Assembly: GCA_963710165.1 (NCBI GenBank)
Contig: CAVPYZ010000001.1
Coordinates: forward strand, 372,001 to 436,000
Direction of reading: 5' to 3'
DNA length: 64,000 nt
From: JACKIP01 sp963710165
Lineage (GTDB): Bacteria > Pseudomonadota > Alphaproteobacteria > Micavibrionales > Micavibrionaceae
Shown here: positions 1 through 7,621 of the stretch, in pieces
Position numbering within the stretch: position 1 is the stretch's first letter
Layout of the letters: each line of letters begins with the position of its first letter
Made by a program: the position numbers and the translations under genes
The notes under the pieces: model-generated
Told to the model about the DNA's origin: nothing
The model's input: only the letters and a program-made list of their open reading frames with translations
Database searches by the model: none

Positions 1-548
1 TTATACATGCTCATCGCGACGCCGGAGCTTTCAAATTTGAATATTTCAAATTCGGTCTTGTCGCTGCCATCTTCGGGTGTGAATGTCATCGTCAGTGTTC
101 CTGCACCCGGCACTTTATAATCCGTTGCTTTATATTGATCGCCATAGGCATGACGCCCGACAACCATGGGCTTTTTCCAACCCGGTACATAGCGTGGTAC
201 ATTTGACATTGTAATGGGCTCGCGAAATACGGTTCCATTAAGAATATTACGGATTGTGCCATTAGGTGATTTCCACATTTTCTTCAGACCGAATTCTTTA
301 ACGCGTCCTTCATCGGGCGTAATAGTGGCGCATTTGACACCCACGCCATGTTCTTTAATGGCATTTGCGGCGTCAATTGTAATCTGATCATCCGTTTCAT
401 CACGCTTTTGAATAGAAAGATCGTAATATCTCAAATCAATATCCACATATGGTTTAATTAGGCGTTCACGGATCATTTCCCAGATAATGCGGGTCATTTC
501 ATCTCCGTCAATTTCAACCAGTGGGTTTTTTACTTTGATTTTTGTCAT
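1..548 (-). CDS. icd: NADP-dependent isocitrate dehydrogenase, N-terminal part (cut by window edge)
   Basis: The first 182 residues of isocitrate dehydrogenase, which oxidatively decarboxylates isocitrate to 2-oxoglutarate in the TCA cycle, are read leftwards from an ATG at 548. An AGGAG ribosome site lies just upstream of it. The N-terminus has the family pattern NPLVEIDGDEMTRIIW followed by the segment with CATITPDEGRV and KSPNGTIRN, which carries the substrate-binding Ser/Asn region. The pattern matches the homodimeric, eukaryote-like IDH type common in alphaproteobacteria rather than the E. coli type. The C-terminal half lies outside the window. It is divergent from tadB across a 182-base gap. 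Confidence 0.93.
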   Translation of the reverse strand, partial: MTKIKVKNPLVEIDGDEMTRIIWEMIRERLIKPYVDIDLRYYDLSIQKRDETDDQITIDAANAIKEHGVGVKCATITPDEGRVKEFGLKKMWKSPNGTIRNILNGTVFREPITMSNVPRYVPGWKKPMVVGRHAYGDQYKATDYKVPGAGTLTMTFTPEDGSDKTEFEIFKFESSGVAMSMY

Positions 549-730
549 GCCGATCTCCTCTTATTTCTAATCTAGTGTCGGACGAAATTGAAGAGAGGTC
601 AAGAATCTTCCCGTTACAGATACGTTAAAAGATAAATTACCATAAACATTTAAGTCCTTTTTCACACTCTTTTGATAGGCTTTAGAAGTATAAAAAGCTC
701 AAATAAACTCAAACGTGAATTCAAAATATT

Positions 731-1714
731 ATGTCCCCGATCCTTGTGATTAGTTTAGCCGTACTTATCGTGATTGTATTTGCAGTCGGGGCATACTTCT
801 TTTTAAAACAGAATTCTCCCCAAAATGCTCGTGCGCGAGAAATTGTAACAGGGGAGAAAGTGGGCACAAAAAAAGATAATATTAACGTTGCCGATAAACG
901 ACGTGCTGAAATTGCAAAAAAACTGAAGAGCCAAGACAGTGAAGAAGGTGAAGACCCAAGTAAGAAAAAGAAGGCAACGTTAAGAAATAAGTTACAGCAA
1001 ACGGGGCGCGAGCTATCCGTTCAGCAATTTTTCATGTATTCGGCAATTTCTTCGGTTGTACTCATTGTCTTCTCTCTGATCATGGGATGGTCTATTTTAA
1101 TGATTATATCGATGGCGGTCATCGGATTCTTTGGAATACCGCGCTATGTAATCGGGCGTATGGCAAAGCGTCGCCAAAAGAAATTCATGGAGGAGTTTGC
1201 AGATTCGCTGGAAGCCATGACCCGCCTTCTAAAAAGCGGTATGCCGGTCGGGGAAGCTATTGCAATGGTGGCGCGTGAATATACGGGTCCCATCGGCGAA
1301 GAAATGACACGAATTTATGAAAGTCAGCGCATTGGCGTCCCACTACATGAAGCCGCGATGGAAGCCTCATATCGTATGCCATTACCCGAGGTTAGAATGT
1401 TTGCAACAGGTCTTGCAATTCAGGCGCAAACAGGGTCTAGCCTGTCTGAAATTTTAATGAACCTATCTGTTACAATCCGCGCCAGATATAAGCTTGCACG
1501 TAAAGTCAAAGCACTGTCTTCGGAAGCAAAAGCATCAGCCGGTATTATTGGTGCCCTGCCTATTGTGGTTGGCGGCGGTATGTATTTGCTAAAGCCCGAA
1601 CATATTATGGTGATGGTCGATACACCCACAGGCAAAGTGATGCTTCTTGGTGCCGTCATATGGATGGGGCTGGGTATTCTATCAATGAAATTAATGATTA
1701 ACTTTAAGGTATAG
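731..1714 (+). CDS. tadB: Tad pilus inner-membrane platform protein TadB
   Basis: This 327-residue protein has a membrane helix at about 4-25, a charged linker rich in Lys/Glu (about 30-90), a second helix pair at about 100-140, and a type II secretion F domain (about 150-285) with the LLKSGMPVGEAIAMVARE and QAQTGSSLSEIL patterns of that family. A last helix pair closes the C-terminus. TadB works with TadC as the membrane platform that lets the TadA ATPase polymerise Flp pilins. tadC follows after two bases, so the pair is co-transcribed. No tadA/cpaF, flp or secretin gene is in the window, so the Tad genes here are only part of the machine. No strong ribosome site precedes the ATG. Confidence 0.88.
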   Translation: MSPILVISLAVLIVIVFAVGAYFFLKQNSPQNARAREIVTGEKVGTKKDNINVADKRRAEIAKKLKSQDSEEGEDPSKKKKATLRNKLQQTGRELSVQQFFMYSAISSVVLIVFSLIMGWSILMIISMAVIGFFGIPRYVIGRMAKRRQKKFMEEFADSLEAMTRLLKSGMPVGEAIAMVAREYTGPIGEEMTRIYESQRIGVPLHEAAMEASYRMPLPEVRMFATGLAIQAQTGSSLSEILMNLSVTIRARYKLARKVKALSSEAKASAGIIGALPIVVGGGMYLLKPEHIMVMVDTPTGKVMLLGAVIWMGLGILSMKLMINFKV

Positions 1715-1716
1715 AT

Positions 1717-2685
1717 ATGCTGGAACTGTTCGGAATAGATAACCAGACACTTATTATCATGCTCAGCTCTTTGGTTGCAGCAATCTCTTTTATGGCTTTT
1801 GCCTCAATGTTTTTAAGTAAAGAGGAGCGTAAAGAGCGTTACAAAGATATTGTCCAGAAACGTCGTAAAGCGCTTTATGAAGATGCAAAAGCGGGGCGTG
1901 ATCGCAATATCGTACGAAGCGACGCAGAGCCTTCCGCACGTGAAAATATGGCGATGCTGTATAAAATGCAGGATATGCTGGGCGAGCAGGGACAAAAATT
2001 GCGGGACAAAATGCTGCAAGCAGGCTATCGCAATCCGAAAGCGCCAATCAACTTTATGATTGCGCGTATTTCCCTGCCAATCATTTTGTTATTTTTCATG
2101 TTTGTTGTTTTTACGTCGATGCCTGAGGAACGGGAATTATCGAAGCTTATTCAATTAGGCGCATATGTGGGCGGCTTTGCATTTGGTTTTTTTATACCAA
2201 ATATCATTATTAAAAATCAGACACAGAAAAGACAGCAAGATATGGAACTCTCCTTCCCGGATGCGCTGGATATGATGCTGATTTGTGTGCAGGGCGGTAT
2301 TGGACTTGAGCAAACAATTGACCGTATATCAAATGAAATTGTAGAGCAGTCGCCTATATTGGCAGAAGAACTGGGGATATTAAGCGCTGAAATGAGTATG
2401 TTAAATGATCGTCGTGCTGCCTTAGGTGATTTTGCAAGACGGGTTGGCAGCTCTGCGGCAAAATCGTTCACTACATCGCTTATTCAGGCGGAACAATACG
2501 GTACATCTGTATCGCAAGCATTGCGGGTTCTTGCCGATGAAATGCGTGATATTCGTATGCAGCGTGCGGAAGAAAAAGCCATGTCTCTGCCTCCGAAACT
2601 AACCGTGCCGATGATTATCTTTTTCCTGCCCGCCCTATTCGTGATTATTTTAGGGCCCGTGGGAATACAAATCTCCAATATGTAG
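1717..2685 (+). CDS. tadC: Tad pilus inner-membrane platform protein TadC
   Basis: This 322-residue second type II secretion F-domain protein starts 2 bases after the tadB stop. It has an N-terminal helix (about 11-33), a basic cytoplasmic linker, a helix pair at about 113-165, the F domain (about 180-305, with FPDALDMMLICVQGGIGLEQ and QAEQYGTSVSQALRVLADEMR) and a C-terminal helix (about 290-318). Family knowledge says TadB and TadC form the inner-membrane core of the Flp/Tad pilus. The gene ends before a hairpin that separates it from converging minus-strand genes. Length and architecture are normal for TadC. Confidence 0.9.
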   Translation: MLELFGIDNQTLIIMLSSLVAAISFMAFASMFLSKEERKERYKDIVQKRRKALYEDAKAGRDRNIVRSDAEPSARENMAMLYKMQDMLGEQGQKLRDKMLQAGYRNPKAPINFMIARISLPIILLFFMFVVFTSMPEERELSKLIQLGAYVGGFAFGFFIPNIIIKNQTQKRQQDMELSFPDALDMMLICVQGGIGLEQTIDRISNEIVEQSPILAEELGILSAEMSMLNDRRAALGDFARRVGSSAAKSFTTSLIQAEQYGTSVSQALRVLADEMRDIRMQRAEEKAMSLPPKLTVPMIIFFLPALFVIILGPVGIQISNM

Positions 2686-2701
2686 CGTGTAGATTGTTAT
2701 T

Positions 2702-2725
2702 AAAAAAGGCGTCTTAACGACGCCT
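2702..2725 (-). terminator. Intrinsic terminator between converging tadC and TPR lipoprotein gene
   Basis: A 7-bp stem AGGCGTC/GACGCCT (2707-2713 and 2719-2725) has a 5-base loop. Read on the minus strand it is followed by a run of T (complement of the A run 2702-2707), a normal intrinsic terminator for the minus-strand gene. On the plus strand the trailing ATATTTTA is weaker but may also stop tadC transcripts. Confidence 0.75.
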
Positions 2726-2757
2726 ATATTTTAAATGGATATGATTTGAAGGAAAGA

Positions 2758-3450
2758 TTATCCCGGTTTGTAAGTGACAGTCTCACGTAAAGCATTGACA
2801 ATACGCAAGTTACGCTCGATTTCTACGCGTGTGGGATCAGCTGCTTTTGCTTGGGTCAAAACATCATGTGCTTCGGCCAGTTTCTCTTGAAGCATTAAGC
2901 TAATCGCCAAATTATTCATGACCGGTACGGGGTCGCCTTCCCAATTTTTAAGGGCCTCTCGGAATGAAAGCTCCGATTCCGGATAAAGGCCTTGTGCGTC
3001 CTGCGCGGTGCCTAAAACATGATAAGCAAAGCCGGAAAGTGGGTTCTGTTTTGTTACGTTGCGTGCGATACGCTCCGCTATTTCATAACGTCCTGCTTCC
3101 AACTGTACTGTTGCATATTCCAGCTTAACTTGTGAAGATGCGTCAGGATTATTCGCAAATGGTTCCAGAATAATCGCAGCTTTCGTTAGCTCATTCATAT
3201 CACGAAGACCACTCGCATATCGCATAGCGGCTGTAGGGTCTTTCGGATTTCTCTTATAAAGCGTTTCCAAAAGTTTTAGACCTTCTGCGTTCATACCACC
3301 TGCTGTGCTTTGATCCGCCGCGCGCATCAGGGCTTTATCAACCATGCTTTTATCACTTGAAACTTTCTGTGACGTGCTTGAACACGCGCTAAGCCCGATC
3401 ATTGCGATACTCGAGCTAACTAATAAAAGTGATTTGAATGTGCGTGTCAT
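2758..3450 (-). CDS. TadD-like tetratricopeptide lipoprotein
   Basis: This 230-residue lipoprotein has a signal peptide and the lipobox LSAC with lipidation Cys at residue 23. The rest is tetratricopeptide-type helical repeats, for example the segments around residues 60-75, 128-165 (FAYHVLGTAQDAQGLYPESE) and 175-205. TadD proteins are TPR lipoproteins of Tad clusters thought to help secretin assembly. The next gene upstream is a CpaC-like N-domain protein and tadBC lie on the other strand, which supports a Tad role. Assignment as TadD rests on context plus fold and could be wrong if it is a general TPR lipoprotein. Confidence 0.75.
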   Translation of the reverse strand: MTRTFKSLLLVSSSIAMIGLSACSSTSQKVSSDKSMVDKALMRAADQSTAGGMNAEGLKLLETLYKRNPKDPTAAMRYASGLRDMNELTKAAIILEPFANNPDASSQVKLEYATVQLEAGRYEIAERIARNVTKQNPLSGFAYHVLGTAQDAQGLYPESELSFREALKNWEGDPVPVMNNLAISLMLQEKLAEAHDVLTQAKAADPTRVEIERNLRIVNALRETVTYKPG

Positions 3451-3475
3451 TATATAAGCCTATATTTTTCTTTAA

Positions 3476-4039
3476 TTATTCCGGTTCCTGACCTTCAGGA
3501 AGCTGGCGGGCATTTGCCGTATTTTCTGAGTTGCCGTCTTCATTACCTTGATTACTTTGCGACGTATTATTGTCTTCTTCTACAATACCGATAACATGAC
3601 ACATACCGTCTGTTTCGCAATAGTAATTTGCAGTTTTCACGCAATCATCTTCGCCGCAAGAGGCGGCGCGAACGCGAATATAATTTTCTTTTGGCGCGGC
3701 AACAATAATGTGTCGCTGTAAGATAACTTCACCGCCTTGATCAAGAACCGTAAAGTGTGTTGCGCCAGGCGCGCGCGGAACAATCACCAGTCTGTCAGAA
3801 GAATCCATCAGCACGTTTGCATGCGCGGGATTACCTACGATGATACTTGCTGCATTTCGGTCGAGCCTGATTAATTCCGATCTGTCCATAGTTAAATGTA
3901 TGGACGGAGCGGTTTCTGCAATATCATAATTAAGTTTTTTAGCAGGCATAAGATCACCGGAATTTGGTGCGTGCGAATGCGTTTCTGCCATTATAGGCAT
4001 AGAGATTAAACAGAATAGGAAAAAGGGAAGTAATTTCAT
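3476..4039 (-). CDS. CpaC/RcpA N-domain-like periplasmic pilus assembly protein
   Basis: This 187-residue protein has a signal peptide (about 1-18, ending at MAETH). A single domain (about 45-115) has the pattern IHLTMDRSELIRLDRNAASI...IVGNPAHANV, typical of the N-terminal domain of Tad/T2SS-T3SS secretins (Pfam pilus assembly N-terminal). No secretin domain follows. Instead a short Cys-containing segment (about 127-147, Cys pairs CGEDDC and CETDGMC) and an acidic, Asn-rich tail close the protein. It lies 25 bases upstream of the TPR lipoprotein gene on the same strand, so the two are probably co-expressed. It is a stand-alone N-domain rather than a secretin; an adaptor for the pilus pore is inferred. 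Confidence 0.7.
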   Translation of the reverse strand: MKLLPFFLFCLISMPIMAETHSHAPNSGDLMPAKKLNYDIAETAPSIHLTMDRSELIRLDRNAASIIVGNPAHANVLMDSSDRLVIVPRAPGATHFTVLDQGGEVILQRHIIVAAPKENYIRVRAASCGEDDCVKTANYYCETDGMCHVIGIVEEDNNTSQSNQGNEDGNSENTANARQLPEGQEPE

Positions 4040-4112
4040 AGGGCCCCACGTTTTTATTAATTTAACACGATTTATGATTTAGAAAAAGGAACTTTCATTT
4101 TGATATTAAAGG

Positions 4113-4700
4113 CTACGCCACTGCACGTGTGAATTCCATCGTTGCAGGTTTGTAGTCATGATACATTTCTTGCTCTTGTTGTAAAAAAGACAGGGCAAAG
4201 ATTGCCCAAAATCCTAAATTAGTTTGTTGAGACGGTTCAGCATTATAAATATTATTACTATTTGATGTATTCGCGGTATTTATTGTCATTGGTTGTTGAA
4301 TGCCGCGTTTTGCATATTCCGATTGTCGTGCTTTCATATCCTCGATATAGGTTTCACGTTGTTGTTCTTGTAGTTTCATAACGCGCTGTGCCAGACTTTC
4401 TTCTTCACGTAATTCGATAAGACGTGTTTCCATCGCACAAAAAGCGCTTTCCGACATATCAGACGCGATCTCAGTCATGGGTGCGTCCTTTCCATGTGTT
4501 TGGATAGAAGTAATATAGTGTTTCTGGGATTCAAGATACTGGCGGTATAAATCGGCAAGTAACCTGTCATTTGTTATATAAAGACCAATCTCGGATAGAG
4601 GGTCCAATGATACAACGGGTGCCGTGTCATCTGTTAAGCGCAGATCATCCAATCTGGCATCTATCTTATTAAGGATATCGTTAACGGATAATCCGTTCAT
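4113..4700 (-). CDS. Hypothetical protein, Gln/Glu-rich helical
   Basis: I do not recognise this 195-residue protein. It is mostly predicted helix, with a coiled-coil-like Gln/Glu/Arg-rich stretch (about 85-125), an Asn/Thr-rich low-complexity linker (about 137-155) and a short hydrophobic patch GFWAIFALSF near 163-172 that is too short to be a secure membrane helix. No signal peptide is seen. It lies between the CpaC-like gene and gapR on the same strand, separated by 73 and 123 bases. No function is proposed. Confidence 0.6.
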   Translation of the reverse strand: MNGLSVNDILNKIDARLDDLRLTDDTAPVVSLDPLSEIGLYITNDRLLADLYRQYLESQKHYITSIQTHGKDAPMTEIASDMSESAFCAMETRLIELREEESLAQRVMKLQEQQRETYIEDMKARQSEYAKRGIQQPMTINTANTSNSNNIYNAEPSQQTNLGFWAIFALSFLQQEQEMYHDYKPATMEFTRAVA

Positions 4701-4823
4701 CCTATATATACTCCCGTTTTATATATTTATTCCAGTTTGAGTATATAAAGCGAAGTCTTATTATTCAGTTAATTACTGATTAAATTCAAAGTATTTTATA
4801 AATTTTGAAAAGAAGAAGTGTGA

Positions 4824-5123
4824 TTAAGAGTGCATACCGATAGCGGCTTTATAGAGTTCTAAAAGTTCATCTTCTTCGCGACGTTTTTCAGTATCCATTT
4901 TTCTAAGGCGAATAATCTTTCGAATTGTTTTAACATCAAATCCAACAGACTTCGCTTCTGCCATAACTTCTTTAATATCTTCGGCAAGTTCTGACTTTTC
5001 CTCTTCTAATCGCTCTACACGCTCTATAAAAGATTTTAGTCGTTCCCCCGCAACGCCGCCAACGTCATTGGCTTCGGTGTCATTATTGCTTGGCGGAAAC
5101 TCCGCTACATTCGTATCATTCAT
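4824..5123 (-). CDS. gapR: GapR family DNA-binding protein (DUF2312)
   Basis: This 99-residue protein has a core (about 25-97) reading GERLKSFIERVERLEEEKS and then IKEVMAEAKSVGFDVKTIRK, the hallmark of GapR/UPF0335. In Caulobacter, GapR is an abundant nucleoid protein that binds AT-rich, overtwisted DNA ahead of polymerases and supports gyrase and topoisomerase IV. The length is normal plus a short acidic N-terminal extension (about 1-22). It starts 12 bases after the upstream hypothetical membrane gene, so the two likely share a transcript. The family is a good marker for Alphaproteobacteria. Confidence 0.92.
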   Translation of the reverse strand: MNDTNVAEFPPSNNDTEANDVGGVAGERLKSFIERVERLEEEKSELAEDIKEVMAEAKSVGFDVKTIRKIIRLRKMDTEKRREEDELLELYKAAIGMHS

Positions 5124-5135
5124 ATTCGATTATCC

Positions 5136-5837
5136 TTATTTACAACGTCCGGTTTTCCAAGAGCTGATAAGAAGGCCTTCTTCATTTGCGGCATTATCTC
5201 GTTTTGCGATAACACAAAAGTAAGCCTCTTTTAATTGCTGCTCGGATTGCGTATTTTTATATTGTGTCAAACGACCTTTGACAAGGTTTAAAACCATAAA
5301 TATTTCATACCGCCATTGATAAACACCATCAACAGGGCCGGTAGAAATCATTAAGGGATCTTCTTTTAAATAACTTTCCAACTTCGTTTCGTCACCATGG
5401 AAAACAGCTGAGAAAATATTAGTGTCTTTACCGAAAGCTTTGTATTGCTCAAATGACGCAGGGGTGAATGAAGGTGAAATTTCCGTATTTAATTTTGATA
5501 CTTTATCCTTATTAAGGATCATGGCATTCCCAACGTGTTGCGTTAACCATTGTGCAACATGCCGCGTTGATCTGTGAGGTTTATCAATAGGGATTTTATT
5601 GACAGGAAGTGCCACATTGTTTCGTGCTTGCTCAGATGTGAGAGGCGCCAGATTGGACTCTGCAAAAGGAGCGACTAAAGTTGTTTCAGGGCTGGGGCTG
5701 TTATCAGGATCTTTCAACCCAAGACTAACTTGTACGGTTTCTACGAAGCTGCCTTTTTGGTCATATCCCACTGAGAGATAGAAAAGAAAGCAAATCGTAA
5801 AAACAACTAATCCAATTATAATTGTATCAAACTTCAT
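5136..5837 (-). CDS. Hypothetical membrane-anchored protein
   Basis: This unrecognised 233-residue protein has one N-terminal membrane helix (about 5-24, IIIGLVVFTICFLFYLSVGY) and a soluble, presumably periplasmic remainder. A Pro/Ser-rich linker (about 42-75) precedes a helical domain. Two late Cys residues (FCVIAKRD and the C-terminal GRCK) could pair. It is the first gene of a likely two-gene unit with gapR, 12 bases downstream. No catalytic motif is visible. Confidence 0.65.
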   Translation of the reverse strand: MKFDTIIIGLVVFTICFLFYLSVGYDQKGSFVETVQVSLGLKDPDNSPSPETTLVAPFAESNLAPLTSEQARNNVALPVNKIPIDKPHRSTRHVAQWLTQHVGNAMILNKDKVSKLNTEISPSFTPASFEQYKAFGKDTNIFSAVFHGDETKLESYLKEDPLMISTGPVDGVYQWRYEIFMVLNLVKGRLTQYKNTQSEQQLKEAYFCVIAKRDNAANEEGLLISSWKTGRCK

Positions 5838-6044
5838 GGAATTATAATTATATCCCCAAATAATTTATTCTTTTTAAATTTCATCACATTTCTTATGTGT
5901 TTGTCCACTAAACTCTATAAACATACATAAATAGCGAAATCTTATTCACCATCATACCTATAGTCTTATGCAAAAAAAGTAATATTATAAATTTTTTCTT
6001 GTTTTCTTTATGGACTTTCCTCAAAACGCTGTCATTTAATATGT

Positions 6045-7397
6045 ATGGGAAGCGAGCCAACAGATAAAAATACATGGATGTCACGGGCGACAAGATATGG
6101 GCGTGTGTCAGGAACTATGGCGGGATTGGGCGCCAAATTATTAGGAGAGCGTTATCTTGGTTTAAAAATAGAACGTGAAGATCATGCACGAAAATTGATG
6201 GAGGCTTTGGGTAATTTAAAAGGTCCTCTCATGAAGATCGGTCAAATTCTGTCGACTATACCGGAAGCTCTTCCGCCGGAATATGCCAGAGAACTTCAGC
6301 AGCTTCAAGCAGATGCACCGCCTATGGGTTGGTTATTTGTAAAACGTCGTATGAAATCTGAATTGGGTGCGGATTGGCAATCAAAGTTCAAAGATTTTCC
6401 GCAAGAAGCATCAGCCGCCGCAAGCCTAGGACAGGTTCATAAAGCAACTTTAAAAGATGAAACACTTGCAGCGTGTAAATTGCAGTACCCGGATATGCAA
6501 TCTGCCATACAGTCTGATTTGTCACAGCTAAAGCTGATTTTTTCAATTTATAAAAGATACGATAAATCAATTGAAACCAATCATATATATGATGAACTGG
6601 CTGAGAGACTTTACGAAGAGTTGGATTATGAGCGCGAAGCGAAACATACACGTCTTTATGAATACATGTTGCGTGATGAAAAACATGTTCATGTTCCGAC
6701 GGTTATTGATGATCTTTCCTCAAAAAGATTAATTACGACAAAGTGGCTGGAGGGGAATAAAGTCCTAACTTATAAAGACGCACCAGCGGAACAGCGCAAT
6801 GAAATTGCAATGAATATGTTTCGCGCATGGTACGTTCCATTATATTATTATGGCGTTATCCACGGAGATCCGCATTTGGGCAATTATACTATCCGTGATG
6901 ATCTTTCGATAAATTTGATGGATTTTGGGTGCGTGCGTGTTTTTCCCGGCAGCTTCGTAGGTGCGGTTATTGATCTATATAAAGCACTACTTACTAAAGA
7001 TGACGAGTTGGCTGTTCACGCCTATGAAACATGGGGATTTAAGGGACTCACGAAAGAACAGATAGAAACATTAAATATTTGGGCAAACTTTTTATATGGC
7101 CCTATTTTGGAAGATAAAGTTCGCCCGATTGGTCATGTTGACGGCGCAGTATATGGCCGAGAAACAGCAAGAAAAGTTCACATGAAGCTAAAAGATCTAA
7201 GCCAGAGTAGCGGCGGTGTGAATGTTCCCAGAGAATTTGTTTTTATGGATCGTGCGGCACTCGGACTGGGTTCTGTTTTCATCCATTTAAATGCCGAGGT
7301 GAATTGGTATCGTATATTTAATGAAATGATCGAAGATTTCAGCATTTCCAAAATGGAAGAAGTTCAAAGTAAAGCTTTGAAAAAATTTGATCTTTAG
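6045..7397 (+). CDS. ABC1/UbiB (AarF) family atypical kinase
   Basis: This 450-residue member of the ABC1/UbiB/ADCK family has the family-specific KIGQ motif at 64-67 with the following QLQADAPPM segment, an Ala-rich loop (AAASLGQVHKA, about 126-136) in place of the usual Gly-rich loop, HGDPHLGN at 273-280 as the catalytic loop and DFG at 293-295. The family is ATP-dependent and tied to ubiquinone synthesis or lipid homeostasis. The subgroup resembles stand-alone AarF-like proteins more than membrane-anchored UbiB, because no C-terminal membrane helices are seen. The ATG at 6045 has no clear ribosome site; another ATG at 6041 is out of frame. Confidence 0.88.
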   Translation: MGSEPTDKNTWMSRATRYGRVSGTMAGLGAKLLGERYLGLKIEREDHARKLMEALGNLKGPLMKIGQILSTIPEALPPEYARELQQLQADAPPMGWLFVKRRMKSELGADWQSKFKDFPQEASAAASLGQVHKATLKDETLAACKLQYPDMQSAIQSDLSQLKLIFSIYKRYDKSIETNHIYDELAERLYEELDYEREAKHTRLYEYMLRDEKHVHVPTVIDDLSSKRLITTKWLEGNKVLTYKDAPAEQRNEIAMNMFRAWYVPLYYYGVIHGDPHLGNYTIRDDLSINLMDFGCVRVFPGSFVGAVIDLYKALLTKDDELAVHAYETWGFKGLTKEQIETLNIWANFLYGPILEDKVRPIGHVDGAVYGRETARKVHMKLKDLSQSSGGVNVPREFVFMDRAALGLGSVFIHLNAEVNWYRIFNEMIEDFSISKMEEVQSKALKKFDL

Positions 7398-7530
7398 CAT
7401 CGTGTCTTACCTCATAAAAATTAGATAAACTTTTACAAAAACTTTCCTTAAGTAACCTTCTCGTAACCCTTTTTCCTTAAAATAAAAAGGTTAGGTACGG
7501 CATAGTGCCATACTAAAAACATAAGGGTTC

Positions 7531-7600
7531 TTGTATAAGGGATTGAATTGTAATAATATTTTAATATCTATGGCGACGATTCGTTCGCCCCTTTATACAA
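7531..7600 (+). promoter_or_regulatory. Structured 5' leader of the giant fibre gene
   Basis: Nearly perfect long inverted arms TTGTATAAGGG (7531-7541) and CCCTTTATACAA (7589-7600) enclose an AT-rich loop and a small inner hairpin (GGCGA 7572-7576 with TCGCC 7585-7589). The structure ends about 20 bases before the giant gene start and is followed by a short T run. It could be an RNA-level control element or a weak attenuator. No known riboswitch class is recognised. Confidence 0.45.
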
Positions 7601-7621
7601 AATTTTTGCAGTAGGTTTTTG

